Shown here: piece after piece, positions 36,241 through 45,828 of the stretch
Layout of the letters: every line of letters begins with the position of its first letter
Position numbering within the stretch: the stretch's first letter is position 1
Source: Streptomyces spinoverrucosus
GTDB lineage: Bacteria > Actinomycetota > Actinomycetes > Streptomycetales > Streptomycetaceae
NCBI RefSeq assembly: GCF_015712165.1
Contig: NZ_JADPZX010000001.1
Location: forward strand, 682,001-746,000
Direction: 5' to 3'
DNA length: 64,000 nt
The notes under the pieces: generated by a model
What the model saw: the letters and a program-made list of their open reading frames with translations, nothing else
What the model was told of the DNA's origin: nothing
Database searches by the model: none
Translations under genes and position numbers: made by a program

Positions 36241-37407
36241 ATGTCCTTCACCCCCGTACACCGCGGTGCCCGGCTGTCCGAGCGGGACTGCGATCTCGAC
36301 GCCTTCCGGGCCCACGTCGAGCGGACCACCGACGCCGCCGACTACCCGTACGCCGCCTCCGTCGAGCGGAACGTCCTCGTCTACGACAGCGAGCGGCTGC
36401 GCACGGCCCCGGACCGGCGCGCCGTCCAGGCCGAGCTGGTCCGCGCCCTCTCGGACGGCCCCGGAATCGTCGTGTTCAGGGGCGCCTTCCCGGACCCGGC
36501 GGTCGTCGACGCCGTCACGGCCGTGTTCGAGGCCCTGATCGCCGAGCAGCGCGCCTCGGGCGCCGCCGCGGGTGACCACTTCGCGAAGCCGGGCGCCAAC
36601 GACCGGGTGTGGAACGCGCTGGAGAAGGCCGCCCTGTACGACCCGGAGGCGTTCGCCGGCTACTACGCGAGCGACATCCTCGCCCTGGTGTCCCAGGCCT
36701 GGCTCGGCCCCGGCTACCAGGTCACCTCGCAGGTCAACGTGGTCAACCCGGGCGGCGCCGCGCAGAGCGCGCACCGCGACTACCACCTGGGGTTCCTGTC
36801 GAACGAGGCCGCGGCGGCCTACCCGGCGCATGTGCACCGCCTCTCCCCCGTGCTCACCCTCCAGGGCGCCGTCGCGCACTGCGACATGCCGGTGGAGTCC
36901 GGGCCGACGATGTACCTGCCGTACTCGCAGACGTACGAGCCGGGGTATCTGGCCTGGCGGCTCCCGGACTTCCGGGCCTACTTCGAGGAGCGGCACGTCC
37001 AGCTCCCGCTCGCCAAGGGCGACGCCGTCTTCTTCAACCCGGCGCTGTTCCACGCCGCCGGCACCAACCGCTCGCAGGACGTGCGGCGCATGGCGAACCT
37101 GCTCCAGGTGTCCTCCGCGTTCGGGCGCGCGATGGAGACGGTGGACCGGGAGGCCGTCGCGAACGCCGTCTTCCCGGTGCTGCTGAAACGCCGGGCCGAG
37201 GGCGCGGACGAGCACTGGCTGCACAACGTGATCGCAGCGAGCGCCGAGGGCTACGCCTTCCCCACCAACCTCGACAGCGACCCGCCGGTCGACGGCCTGG
37301 CCCCGCCCTCGCAGGCGGATCTCGTACGGCGGGCGCTGCGCGAGGACTGGACCCCCGAGGCGCTGCGGGCCGCGCTGCGGGCCGGCGCCGAGCGGCGCGA
37401 GAGCTGA
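36241..37407 (+). CDS. Phytanoyl-CoA dioxygenase (PhyH) family Fe(II)/2-oxoglutarate enzyme
   Basis: A 388-aa member of the PhyH branch of 2-oxoglutarate oxygenases. The facial-triad start HRDYHLGF (His-x-Asp) and the distal FHAAGTNRSQDVRRM (His and the 2-oxoglutarate-binding Arg) are present. The family hydroxylates diverse small molecules. Encoded first in an operon with an SDR and a Gfo/Idh/MocA dehydrogenase, it probably starts oxidation of a polyol, sugar derivative or similar compound. ATG 36241 with GAGGACG upstream is preferred; ATG 36202 in the same frame is an alternative. Confidence 0.85.
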   Translation: MSFTPVHRGARLSERDCDLDAFRAHVERTTDAADYPYAASVERNVLVYDSERLRTAPDRRAVQAELVRALSDGPGIVVFRGAFPDPAVVDAVTAVFEALIAEQRASGAAAGDHFAKPGANDRVWNALEKAALYDPEAFAGYYASDILALVSQAWLGPGYQVTSQVNVVNPGGAAQSAHRDYHLGFLSNEAAAAYPAHVHRLSPVLTLQGAVAHCDMPVESGPTMYLPYSQTYEPGYLAWRLPDFRAYFEERHVQLPLAKGDAVFFNPALFHAAGTNRSQDVRRMANLLQVSSAFGRAMETVDREAVANAVFPVLLKRRAEGADEHWLHNVIAASAEGYAFPTNLDSDPPVDGLAPPSQADLVRRALREDWTPEALRAALRAGAERRES

Positions 37408-37422
37408 AAGGAGCGGCACGAC

Positions 37423-38199
37423 ATGGGACTTCTCGACGACAAGGTCGTCCTCGTCAACGGCGGCAGCCAGGGCGTCGGCGCGGCCGTCGCGCGGGCGGCG
37501 GTGCGCGAAGGGGCGGTCGTGGCCGTCACCGGGCGGCGCCCCGAGCCCGGTGAGGCGCTGGTGGACGAGCTGACCTCGGCCGGGGGCAAGGCCGAGTTCC
37601 TCCGGGCCGACCTCGCGGACGCCGGGCAGGCGAAGGACGCGGTGGCGCGGACCGTCGCCGCGTACGGCCGGATCGACTGCCTGGTCAACAGCGCGGGCCT
37701 GACCTCGCGGGGCACGCTGCTGGACACCACCCCCGAGCTGTTCGACCAGCACATCGCGATCAACCTCAAGGGACCGTTCTTCGCGATGCAGGCCGCCGTC
37801 GCCGACATGCTGGCGCGCAAGGCGCCCGGCACGATCGTCAACATCATCACGTCCTCGGCGCACGGCGGCCAGCCGTTCCTCGCCCCGTACGTCGCCGCCA
37901 AGGCCGGACTCGCCGGGCTCACCCGCAACGCCGCGCACGCCCACCGCTGGGACCGGATCCGGATCAACGGCCTCAACATCGGCTGGACCGCGACCGAGGG
38001 CGAGGACACCACGCAGCGCGCCTTCCACGGCGCCGGGGACGACTGGCGCGAACAGGCGGCCGCCAAACTGCCGATGGGCCGGCTCGGCCAACCGGACGAG
38101 ATCGCCGACTTCGTGGTCCTGCTGCTCTCGGACCGCTCCGGAGTGGTCACCGGTTCGGTGATCGACTGGGACCAGAACGTGCTCGGCGGACTCGACTGA
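37423..38199 (+). CDS. SDR family oxidoreductase
   Basis: A 258-aa classical short-chain dehydrogenase. The cofactor motif is VLVNGGSQGVGAAVARA, in which the usual TGxxxGxG is NGGSQGVG. The NSAG motif reads LVNSAGLTS, and the catalytic Ser/Tyr/Lys set is ITSSAHGG followed by YVAAK. It oxidises or reduces a hydroxyl/carbonyl group with NAD(P). It lies 15 bp after the PhyH gene and 43 bp before the Gfo/Idh/MocA gene, so these three form one operon. The substrate is unknown. Confidence 0.9.
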   Translation: MGLLDDKVVLVNGGSQGVGAAVARAAVREGAVVAVTGRRPEPGEALVDELTSAGGKAEFLRADLADAGQAKDAVARTVAAYGRIDCLVNSAGLTSRGTLLDTTPELFDQHIAINLKGPFFAMQAAVADMLARKAPGTIVNIITSSAHGGQPFLAPYVAAKAGLAGLTRNAAHAHRWDRIRINGLNIGWTATEGEDTTQRAFHGAGDDWREQAAAKLPMGRLGQPDEIADFVVLLLSDRSGVVTGSVIDWDQNVLGGLD

Positions 38200-38242
38200 C
38201 CCGGCCCCACCCTCGTACAAGCCCCCAAGGAGCAACACCTTC

Positions 38243-39247
38243 ATGCGTATCGGAATCCTCGGCCTCGGCCGCATCGGCGCCTTCCACGCCGAGACCCTCT
38301 CCGGACTCGACGCGGTCGAGTCGCTCGTCCTCGCCGACCCGTTCACGGACGCGGCCAAGGCCGCCGCCGAGCGGTTCGGGGCCGAGGTCGCCGACTCGCC
38401 CGAGGCCGTGCTGGCCGCCGGGATCGACGGCGTGGTGATCGCCGCCGCGACCGACGCCCACCCCGACCTCATCCTCGCCTCGGTGAACGCGGGCGTGCCC
38501 GTGTTCTGCGAGAAGCCCGTCGCCCGCACCATCGCCGAGGGCGTGGCGGTGCTGAAGGCCGTCGAGGGGCGGGACGTGCCGGTGCAGATCGGCTACAACC
38601 GGCGCTTCGACGCGGGGTTCGTCGCCGCGCGGGAGGCGGTGCTCGCCGGTGAGCTGGGCACGCTGCACACCGTACGGTCGACGACCCTGGACCCGGCACC
38701 GCCGCCGGCCGCGTACATCGCCGCCTCCGGCGGCATCTTCCGCGACTGTTCCGTGCACGACTTCGACATCATCCGCTGGGTGACGGGACGCGAGGTGACC
38801 GAGGTGTACGCCGTCGGCGGCAACCGGGGCGCGCAGTACATCGCGGAGGCCGGTGACGCCGACACCACGGGCGCGCTGCTCACGCTGGACGACGGCACGA
38901 TCGCGGTGATCTCCAACAGCCGTCACAACGGCCGGGGTTACGACGTACGGATGGAGCTGCACGGCTTCGCGGACTCGATCGCCGTCGGCCTGGAGGACAA
39001 GCTGCCGCTGCGGTCGGTGGAGCCCGGCGTGACCTTCCCGGCGGGCACCCCGCACGACTTCTTCATGGACCGCTTCACCGCGGCCTACCGCGCCGAACTC
39101 ACCGCGTTCACCGAGGTCGTCGCGGGCAGCCGGCCCTCGCCGTGCACGGTCGCGGACGCGCTGGAGGCGGGCTGGATCGCGGAGGCGTGCACGCTGTCGC
39201 TGCGGGAGCACCGGCCCGTCCGCGTCGACGAGGTCCGCGCCGTGTGA
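38243..39247 (+). CDS. Gfo/Idh/MocA family dehydrogenase, inositol 2-dehydrogenase-like
   Basis: A 334-aa enzyme close to the inositol 2-dehydrogenase group. The Rossmann motif is RIGILGLGRIGAFHAETL and the catalytic block is VFCEKPVART. The family's VQIGYNRRFDAGF and GIFRDCSVHDFDIIRWVTG (conserved Asp/His) are intact. It would oxidise myo- or scyllo-inositol or a related polyol with NAD+. The operon context with PhyH and SDR is not a standard iol operon, so another polyol is possible. It converges on the glutamate decarboxylase gene with a 1-bp gap. Confidence 0.88.
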   Translation: MRIGILGLGRIGAFHAETLSGLDAVESLVLADPFTDAAKAAAERFGAEVADSPEAVLAAGIDGVVIAAATDAHPDLILASVNAGVPVFCEKPVARTIAEGVAVLKAVEGRDVPVQIGYNRRFDAGFVAAREAVLAGELGTLHTVRSTTLDPAPPPAAYIAASGGIFRDCSVHDFDIIRWVTGREVTEVYAVGGNRGAQYIAEAGDADTTGALLTLDDGTIAVISNSRHNGRGYDVRMELHGFADSIAVGLEDKLPLRSVEPGVTFPAGTPHDFFMDRFTAAYRAELTAFTEVVAGSRPSPCTVADALEAGWIAEACTLSLREHRPVRVDEVRAV

Positions 39248-39248
39248 C

Positions 39249-40631
39249 TCAGTGGTGGAACGCCGGCCGCTGCGCCACGCCCGCCGTCGGCGCCTCGGTG
39301 AGGTGGCCGACGGCGGCGCGCAGGTCGCCCGCGAGGAGCGCGATCTTGTCGTAGGCGGTGCCGTGCCGGACCAGGACGCGCTGCACGACGGTGTCCTCGC
39401 GGCCCAGGGCGAGCGGATACGCCGGGACCTGCCAGCCGCGCCGGCGCAGCTGGTCGGTGACGTCGTACAGCGAGAAGGGGCTCGTGTCGGGCTCGGTCAG
39501 CGTCCACGTCACGGCCGGCAGGGCGTCCTGGCCGTCGTAGAGGACGGTGAAGGGGCCCATGGCGGCGACCTGCTCGGCGAGCATCGCGGCGGTGGACGCG
39601 CAGGCGCCGTGCACCTTCGCGTAGCCCTCGCGGCCGAGGCGCAGGAGGTTGTAGTACTGGGCGACGACCTCGCCGCCGGGGCGGGAGAAGTTCAGCGCGA
39701 AGGTGGCCATGTCGCCGCCGAGGTAGGAGACGCGGAAGACCAGGTCCTCGGGGAGCAGGTCGGGTGAGCGCCAGACCACCCAGCCGACGCCGAGTGGGGC
39801 CATGCCGTACTTGTGGCCCGAGACGTTGATGGAGGCGACGCGGGGCAGCCGGAAGTCCCACACCAGGTCGGGTTGGAGAAACGGGGCGACGAAGCCGCCA
39901 CTGGCCGCGTCGACGTGCACGGGGATGTCGAGGCCGGTGTCCGCCTGGACGCGGTCGAGTTCGGCGGCGATCTCGGCGACGGGCTCGTAGACGCAGGTGT
40001 AGGTGACGCCGAGGATCGCCACCACGCCGATGGTGTTCTCGTCGACGTACTGGCGCAGTTGGTGCGGGCGCAGTCCCAGCGCGTCCTTCTCCAGCGGGAC
40101 CTGGCGCAGCTCCACGTCGAAGTAGCGGGCGAACTTCTCCCAGCACACCTGGACCGGTCCGACGACCAGGTTGGGCCGGTCGGCGGGTCTGCCCTCGGCG
40201 CGGCGGCGTTCGCGCCAGCGCCACTTCAGGGCGAGCCCGCCGAGCATGCAGGCCTCGCTGGAGCCGGTGGTGGAGCAGCCGAGGGTGGTGGCGCCGTCCG
40301 GGGAGTTCCACAGGTCGGCGAGCATATGGACGCAGCGGCTCTCGATCGCGGCGGTCTGCGGGTACTCGTCCTTGTCGACCATGTTCTTGCCGAGGCACTC
40401 GTCCATCAGCTCGTGCACCTCGGGCTCCGCCCAGGTGGTGCAGAAGGTCGCCAGGTTCTGCGAGGCGTTGCCGTCCAGGCTCAGCTCGTCGTGGATCAGC
40501 GCCCGGACCGCGCGGGCGTCGGACACGCCCTCGGGCATCCGGTGCTTCGGCAGCGCCCGCCCGCTGATGGGCAGGGCGTAGACGTCGTCGACGGGGCCCG
40601 GCGCCGGGCGGCTGGTCTGGTGCAGGGCCAT
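39249..40631 (-). CDS. gad: Glutamate decarboxylase
   Basis: A 460-aa PLP enzyme of group II decarboxylases, very close to Gad proteins. The PLP lysine is in SINVSGHKYGMAPLGVGW; other marks are NLATFCTTWAEPEVHELM, TTGSSEACMLGGLALKWRWR and HVDAASGGFVAPF. It converts glutamate to GABA and CO2, consuming a proton, as in acid stress or GABA metabolism. Length matches bacterial GadB. It is monocistronic and no GABA antiporter lies beside it, although an APC permease of GABA type is encoded at 9.2 kb. Confidence 0.95.
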   Translation of the reverse strand: MALHQTSRPAPGPVDDVYALPISGRALPKHRMPEGVSDARAVRALIHDELSLDGNASQNLATFCTTWAEPEVHELMDECLGKNMVDKDEYPQTAAIESRCVHMLADLWNSPDGATTLGCSTTGSSEACMLGGLALKWRWRERRRAEGRPADRPNLVVGPVQVCWEKFARYFDVELRQVPLEKDALGLRPHQLRQYVDENTIGVVAILGVTYTCVYEPVAEIAAELDRVQADTGLDIPVHVDAASGGFVAPFLQPDLVWDFRLPRVASINVSGHKYGMAPLGVGWVVWRSPDLLPEDLVFRVSYLGGDMATFALNFSRPGGEVVAQYYNLLRLGREGYAKVHGACASTAAMLAEQVAAMGPFTVLYDGQDALPAVTWTLTEPDTSPFSLYDVTDQLRRRGWQVPAYPLALGREDTVVQRVLVRHGTAYDKIALLAGDLRAAVGHLTEAPTAGVAQRPAFHH

Positions 40632-40823
40632 CGGGTCGAACCCCCCGGGCGTGGGACGTCAGGGCGGGGAGGCCGGGGCGGGCACCCGAGCAGCACACGT
40701 GAGGGACAGTGACTCGCACCCGGCCTCCTCAGACGGCAATCTCGCACACGGCACGCTCCGGCGCCCGTCGAAGGCACCCGGATGACGGCACCCGGATGAC
40801 GGCACCGGGCCGCGAGCAGCGCC

Positions 40824-41821
40824 TCACGGCGCCGACAGCACCAACCGCCGGGCGAAGTTCCGATAGCCGAGGCGGTCGAAAGCGGCGGCCATCGGCCGGT
40901 TCGTCAGGTCGGTGTCCGCGCGGACGACCTCCGCGCCCGCCTCCTGCGCGAGGATGCGGGTGATCTCGGCGAGCAGGTCGTCGACGTAGCCGTGGCCCCG
41001 CTGCTCGGGCAGGACACCGAGGTAGCCGACGACGTGCGAGCCGGTGTTGCGGGAGGGCAGCGCGAAGCCGACCGTTCGACCGCCGGCGTCCTCGGCCACC
41101 CGCCACCAGGAGCGCTCGCCGGGCATCGAGTCCCGGTAGAACGCGACGTCGGCCCGGGCCTGCGCCTGAGCGCCGATCGTCTCGGCCTCCGCGCGGGACG
41201 CGGCGTCGAGCGTGCCGTCGAGGACACGTCGGAACAGGTCGACGAAGACCTCGTCGTCGGCCTCGGGGCGGAAGCGCAGCCGGCGGGGCGGGGCGGGCAC
41301 GCCGCTGTCGCGGGTCCACTCGTAGCGCAGCCGTTCGACCGCCACGGTGAGCCCGGCACGCCGGGCCGCCTCCTGCCGCCAGCCGAGGTCGGCGACGGCG
41401 TCCGGCCGCTCCCGCCAGTCGGCGGGCAGCAGTATGTGGAACTCCGGAGGTGTCCCCCGAAGGCGGCGTGGGCCGCGGCGAGCAGACCGGCGGCCAGGTC
41501 CGTGCGCGCGGCGGACGAGACGGCGGCCAGGTCCGTGCGCGCGCCGGACGAGACGGCGGCCAGGTCCGTGCGCGCGCCGGACGAGACGGCGTTCAGGGAA
41601 TTGAGCGCTCCGGGCCGCTCGTCACCGGGGTTGCCCCACCACAGCGCCACGGCGTGCAGCGCACCGGCCTCCTCCGCGACCCACGTCCACTCCGGCCGGT
41701 ACTCGCGCTTGGCGAGCCCCTCCCGGTAGGCGTCCGCCGGGGCCCACACGCCGACCTGACCGGCGGGCAGCAGCGCGAGGACGCGGGGGAGGTCGGGCTC
41801 GGACAGGGGGCGGAAGATCAC
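40824..41821 (-). pseudogene. GNAT acetyltransferase gene with single-base frameshift and internal tandem repeat
   Basis: The reading frame from GTG 41821 (ribosome site GGAGG) encodes the N-terminal third (VIFRPLSEPDLPRVL ...), while the rest (PEFHILLPADWRERPDA ... GNAT core VVGYLGVLPEQRGHGYVDDLL) is in another frame. The total length is 998 bp, and adding one C to the run of five at 41454-41458 would restore a 333-codon gene with GGTPPEFHILL across the join. The N-terminal part also carries three tandem copies of an 11-residue unit (AVSSGARTDLA). It may be a true pseudogene, a phase-variable tract or a sequencing error. The family acetylates amines or protein N-termini using acetyl-CoA. Confidence 0.8.
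41488..41590. repeat. 33-bp tandem repeat, about three copies, inside the GNAT gene
   Basis: The unit (CCAGGTCCGTGCGCGCG plus CCGGACGAGACGGCGG) is repeated about three times with one or two mismatches. Because 33 is divisible by three it adds 11-residue blocks without shifting the frame. It lies about 30 bp from the frameshift tract. Confidence 0.9.
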
Positions 41822-41964
41822 GGGACCTCCGGGGTCGGCGCGGGGTGTGCGCCATTGTGGTGTGCCGATGAGCGGTGCCCGCAACTGGTTTGTCACGCAG
41901 GTGCGTAGACGCGGCGTGTCGCCAGGGCCTACCGTCCCGGAGCAGCCAAGCCCTGGAGTGCCGG

Positions 41965-42915
41965 ATGCGCCGTAGCGCCTCACCCTTCTCCCTGGTCCTG
42001 CTGGGCCTGGGTGTCTTCCTGCTCGTGCTCGCGCCGATGCTCGCGTGGTACGTGAAACCGCGCGCGGCCGTGAACCCGGTCGACATCGACGTGACCGCCG
42101 TCTACAAGGGCACGGGCAGTTATTTCGACGTCGCAGAGACCGAGACCGTCCACGACCGGACCGTCACCGTCACCCAGCGGGTGCGCGGCGACGTCGCCGA
42201 CAGCGACCGCGACCGGGCGGTGTGGGACGTGGTCACCACGGTCGACACCGAGAAGTCGCTGCCCGCCGCCGACCCGCACGACGCGCTGGACTTCTCGACC
42301 GCCCGCTGGGTCACCGACCGCAGGAGCAACCGGCCCGCGCACTGCTGCCAGGAGCAGCCGTACCACGAGGGCGAGGCCTACCTGAAGTTCCCGTTCGACG
42401 TGCAGAAACGCCCCTACCGCTGGTGGGACAGCCAACTCGGCTCGACGGTCACCCTCGCCTACCGGGGCACCGAGAAGATCCGCGGCTACCAGGGGTACGT
42501 CTTCACGGGCACGGTCCCGCCCTCGAAGATCGGCACCCGTCAGGTGCCGGGCGCCCTCGTCGGACGGCCCGAGGCCTCCCAGGTGTTCGCCGAGGAGTGG
42601 TACTCCAACCACGGCATCAAGCTGGTCGTCGACCAGGCCACGGGCCGTGTCCTGTACGCCCAGACGGGCCCCCGCCAGACCCTGCGCGCGCCCGGCGCCG
42701 AGAAGGACGCCGTGGTGCTCCTGGACGTCAAGAGACTCAGCCACACGCCGGCCACGCAGAAGTTCGCGGTCGACAAGGCGAAGGCGGACAGCGCACAGCT
42801 GCGCGCGGTCGGCCGGACGGTGCCGATCGCCGCGGCCGCCGCGGGCTTCGTGCTCGCCGTCGTGGGCGGGGTGCTGGTGGTACGAGGGCGGAGGCGGCCC
42901 GCGGCCGAGGAGTGA
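41965..42915 (+). CDS. DUF3068 (PorA-family-like) membrane-anchored protein
   Basis: A 316-aa protein with a single hydrophobic helix at each end (residues 9-27 and about 283-303) and a large extracytoplasmic domain between. The domain has VDIDVTAVYKGTGSYFDV, the strongly conserved RWVTDRRSNRPAHCC and FPFDVQKRPYRWWDS. These match the DUF3068 family, annotated as porin PorA-like in actinobacteria though the function is unproven. Paired cysteines in AHCC may be oxidised outside the cell. A GGAG site precedes the ATG. Confidence 0.87.
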   Translation: MRRSASPFSLVLLGLGVFLLVLAPMLAWYVKPRAAVNPVDIDVTAVYKGTGSYFDVAETETVHDRTVTVTQRVRGDVADSDRDRAVWDVVTTVDTEKSLPAADPHDALDFSTARWVTDRRSNRPAHCCQEQPYHEGEAYLKFPFDVQKRPYRWWDSQLGSTVTLAYRGTEKIRGYQGYVFTGTVPPSKIGTRQVPGALVGRPEASQVFAEEWYSNHGIKLVVDQATGRVLYAQTGPRQTLRAPGAEKDAVVLLDVKRLSHTPATQKFAVDKAKADSAQLRAVGRTVPIAAAAAGFVLAVVGGVLVVRGRRRPAAEE

Positions 42916-42940
42916 CCCCCGCCCTCGACCGGCCGACCCG

Positions 42941-43849
42941 TCAGGCTCCGCAGGACCGCAGGAACTTGCGGGTGCGGACCGCGATCGGCAGCGGCCTGTC
43001 CGGCTCACAGGGGTACATGTCCTGCTCGACGATCGCGAACAGCTCCACGCCCAGCCCCTGAGCCGCCGTCAGGACCGGACCCAACTCCGGCACACCGGAC
43101 GGCGGTTCGCACATCACGCCGCGCTGCACGGCCGGCCCGAACGGCACCTCGTTCGCGACGACATCCGCGAGGATCTCCGGGTCGACCTGCTTGAGGTGCA
43201 GATAGCCGATGCGCTCGCCGTACGTCTCGATCAGCTTGACGCTGTCGCCGCCGCAGTAGGCGTAGTGCCCGGTGTCCAGGCAGAGGTTGACCAGCTCGGA
43301 GTCGGTGGAGTCGAGGAAACGCTCGACGTGGTCCTCGGTGTCGATGTGGGTGTCGGCGTGCGGATGCACGACGATGTCGAGGCCGTACGTCTCCTTGACC
43401 TCGTGCCCGAGGCGTTCCATGCCCTTGGTCAGGTACGCCCACTGCCCGGCCGTCAGCTCCGGCGGCTCCAGGATCTCGGCGGTCTTGTCGTCGCGCCAGA
43501 ACGACGGGATGACCACCAGGTGCTTCGCCCCCATGGCCTGGGTGAGGGCGGCGACCTGGCTGACGTGCTCCCAGGTGGACTCCCACACGGACGGGCCGCG
43601 GTGCAGGCCGGTGAAGACGGTACCGGCGGACACCTTCAGGCCGCGCCTGTCCACCTCGTCGGTGAGCCGGGCGGGGTCGGTCGGCAGGTAGCCGTAGGGG
43701 CCCAGCTCGATCCAGGAGTAGCCGGCGTCGGCGACCTCGTCGAGGAAGCGTTCCCAGGGGACCTGCTGGGGGTCGTCGGGGAACCAGACGCCCCACGAGT
43801 CCGGGGCCGAGCCGACGCGGATGCGGTCGAGGGCGGGGGTGTCGGCCAT
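42941..43849 (-). CDS. Sugar phosphate isomerase/epimerase, IolE-like (inosose dehydratase-type)
   Basis: A 302-aa xylose-isomerase-like TIM-barrel protein. The N-terminal VGSAPDSWGVWFP and GYSWIELGPYGYLPTDP are typical of the IolE/inosose dehydratase group. Metal-site candidates are in VVHPHADTHIDTEDHVERF, LCLDTGHYAYCGGD and YLHLKQVDP. It is the last gene of the CUT2 ABC transporter operon, beginning 1 bp after the ATPase stop, so it should process the imported sugar or cyclitol. Inosose is a plausible substrate; an epimerase for another keto-sugar cannot be excluded. Confidence 0.85.
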   Translation of the reverse strand: MADTPALDRIRVGSAPDSWGVWFPDDPQQVPWERFLDEVADAGYSWIELGPYGYLPTDPARLTDEVDRRGLKVSAGTVFTGLHRGPSVWESTWEHVSQVAALTQAMGAKHLVVIPSFWRDDKTAEILEPPELTAGQWAYLTKGMERLGHEVKETYGLDIVVHPHADTHIDTEDHVERFLDSTDSELVNLCLDTGHYAYCGGDSVKLIETYGERIGYLHLKQVDPEILADVVANEVPFGPAVQRGVMCEPPSGVPELGPVLTAAQGLGVELFAIVEQDMYPCEPDRPLPIAVRTRKFLRSCGA

Positions 43850-43850
43850 G

Positions 43851-44747
43851 TCAGGACTTCCCTTCCGAGGGCGCCACGGGTGCGGTGAGGTCCGCCTCTT
43901 CGGGGAGCTCCTCCACGTCGACTCCGCGGACTTGCGACAACTCGTGCTTGAGGGCGGCGAGTTCGGCGCCGCCGGCCATGTGGTTGGTGAGCTCTTCGAG
44001 GCTGACCTCGTCACGGGAGGCGTTCAGCTCCATGGTGCCGAGGCGCAGGACGCTGAAGTGGTCGCCGACCATGTAGGCGTGGTGCGGATTGTGCGTGATG
44101 AAGATGACGCCGAGGCCACGGTCGCGGGCGGCGGCGATGTACTTCAGCACGACACCGGACTGCTTGACGCCGAGGGCGGCGGTCGGCTCGTCCAGGATCA
44201 GCACGCGGGCGCCGAAGTAGACGGCGCGGGCGATCGCCACGCACTGGCGCTGACCGCCCGAGAGCGTGCCGATGGGCTGCTCCAGGTCGTCGAGGACGAT
44301 GCCCATGTTGCGCAGTTCCTCGTCGGCGGTCTTCTTCATCCGCTCGATGTCGAGACGGCGCAGGGGCCAGGGGCCCTTGGTCATCTCCGAGCCGAGGAAG
44401 AAGTTCCGCCACACCGGCATCAGCGGGACCACCGCGAGGTCCTGGTAGACCGTCGCGATTCCCTTGTCGAGCGCCTCGCGCGGGGTGGAGAACCGCACCG
44501 GCGCGCCGTCGACGAGGAACTCGCCCTCGGTGTGCTGGTGCAGCCCCGAGATGATCTTGATGAGGGTGGACTTGCCCGCGCCGTTGTCACCGAGGACACA
44601 CGTGACCTGGCTGGGGAAGACCTTCAGGTCGACGCCGTGCAGGGCGCGGATGTTGCCGTAGGACTTGCCGGCGCCCCGGAGTTCGACGAGGGGCCCGTCC
44701 GGGCCGGGGGCGCTGTCGGGGAGCACGGCTCCGTGGGGGGTGGTCAT
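43851..44747 (-). CDS. Sugar ABC transporter ATP-binding protein (single-domain CUT2 type)
   Basis: A 298-aa ATPase. Walker A is [14 protein letters not shown] (about residue 55), the Q-loop is [10 protein letters not shown], the signature is [14 protein letters not shown], and Walker B is [15 protein letters not shown] followed by the H-loop [12 protein letters not shown]. Most CUT2 ATPases (RbsA type) are about 500 aa with two cassettes. This is a one-cassette form, as in the fructose FrcA group, and would dimerise. The signature keeps an unusual Cys after Gln (RQCVA). It sits 4 bp after the permease stop. Confidence 0.9.
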   Translation of the reverse strand: MTTPHGAVLPDSAPGPDGPLVELRGAGKSYGNIRALHGVDLKVFPSQVTCVLGDNGAGKSTLIKIISGLHQHTEGEFLVDGAPVRFSTPREALDKGIATVYQDLAVVPLMPVWRNFFLGSEMTKGPWPLRRLDIERMKKTADEELRNMGIVLDDLEQPIGTLSGGQRQCVAIARAVYFGARVLILDEPTAALGVKQSGVVLKYIAAARDRGLGVIFITHNPHHAYMVGDHFSVLRLGTMELNASRDEVSLEELTNHMAGGAELAALKHELSQVRGVDVEELPEEADLTAPVAPSEGKS

Positions 44748-44751
44748 GGGT

Positions 44752-45828
44752 TCACCTCCGGGTCGCGGTGCGCTGCACCCACAGATTGATCAGGACGGCA
44801 CCGAGCAGCATCACGCCGAGGAAGGCCTTGAACCAGTCGGGGTTCCAGCCGGCGTAGACGATGCCCTGCTGCACCATGCCGAACATGAAGGCGCCGAAGA
44901 CCGGGCCGATGGCGGAGCCGTGACCGCCGGTGAGCAGGCAGCCGCCGATCACCGCCGCGGCGATGTAGATCAGCTCCTGGCCGACACCCTCGCCGGACTG
45001 CACGGTGTTGAAGGAGAACAGCTGGTGCATGCCGACGAACCAGGCGCCGAAGCCGACCAGCATGAACAGGGTGATCTTGGTGAAGGTCACCGGGACACCG
45101 ACCGCGCGGGCGCTCTCCTTGTTGCCGCCGACGGCGAAGATCCAGTTGCCGTACTTGGTGCGCAGCAGCACCCACGTGGCCAGGGCCGCGAAGACCAGCC
45201 ACCACACCACGGTGATCTTCACCTGGACGCCGCCGACGTCGAAGGACGAGGCGAACAGCGCCCTGGCCTGGTCGAAGCCATCCATGTTGCTGATGTCGTC
45301 CGTGGCGACGTTGCCGGTGACCAGCTTGGTGACGGCGAGGTTGACGCCCTGGAGGATCAGGAAGGTGCCGAGGGTGACCAGGAAGCTGGGCAATCCCGTC
45401 TTGACCAGCATCCAGCCGTTGAACGCACCGACGCCGAGCGACACCACGAGCGCGACGATCACGCCCATCCAGACGTTCAAAGTCAGCTGGTAGCTGAGCA
45501 TGGCCGCGGTCAGCGCCGAGGTGATCACCGCGACACCGGCCGACAGGTCGAACTCGCCGCCGATCATCAACAGGGCCACCGGCAGGGCCATGATCCCGAT
45601 GGTGGACGCCTGGTAGAGGACCGTGGCCATCGAGCCGCCCTGGCGGAGGGAGGGCGCGGCGATCAGGAAGAAGACGAGTACGGCGACCGCACCGAGGAAG
45701 ACACCGACCTCGGGACGGGCCAGCAGCCTCAGCGCCAGAGGCCGCTCCCGGGTACGTCCGTCGGTCTGCTTGGCGCCGGGGCCCGGCGGTGTGGTCACCG
45801 CCGGCGCAGCCTGGTCGGTCATGCTCAT
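44752..45828 (-). CDS. Sugar ABC transporter permease (CUT2/RbsC-like)
   Basis: A 358-aa membrane protein with about ten hydrophobic helices. The blocks [40 protein letters not shown] and [19 protein letters not shown] are diagnostic of the ribose/fructose-type permease family. It forms the membrane channel of the importer with the lipoprotein and the single-cassette ATPase. Its start region overlaps the binding-protein stop (TGATG). GTG 45831 one codon upstream is an alternative start. Confidence 0.9.
   Translation of the reverse strand: MSMTDQAAPAVTTPPGPGAKQTDGRTRERPLALRLLARPEVGVFLGAVAVLVFFLIAAPSLRQGGSMATVLYQASTIGIMALPVALLMIGGEFDLSAGVAVITSALTAAMLSYQLTLNVWMGVIVALVVSLGVGAFNGWMLVKTGLPSFLVTLGTFLILQGVNLAVTKLVTGNVATDDISNMDGFDQARALFASSFDVGGVQVKITVVWWLVFAALATWVLLRTKYGNWIFAVGGNKESARAVGVPVTFTKITLFMLVGFGAWFVGMHQLFSFNTVQSGEGVGQELIYIAAAVIGGCLLTGGHGSAIGPVFGAFMFGMVQQGIVYAGWNPDWFKAFLGVMLLGAVLINLWVQRTATRR

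Noticed and set aside
36136..38532. Minus-strand open frame upstream of lacI-2, extending it to over 1100 aa
   Set aside because: It is antisense to three good genes (PhyH, SDR, Gfo/Idh/MocA) and shows repetitive charged sequence; the regulator starts at 36135 with a good ribosome site.
41622..42086. Minus-strand open frame antisense to the start of the DUF3068 gene and the GNAT promoter
   Set aside because: No ribosome site or family features; the plus-strand DUF3068 gene and the minus-strand GNAT start at 41821 explain the region.
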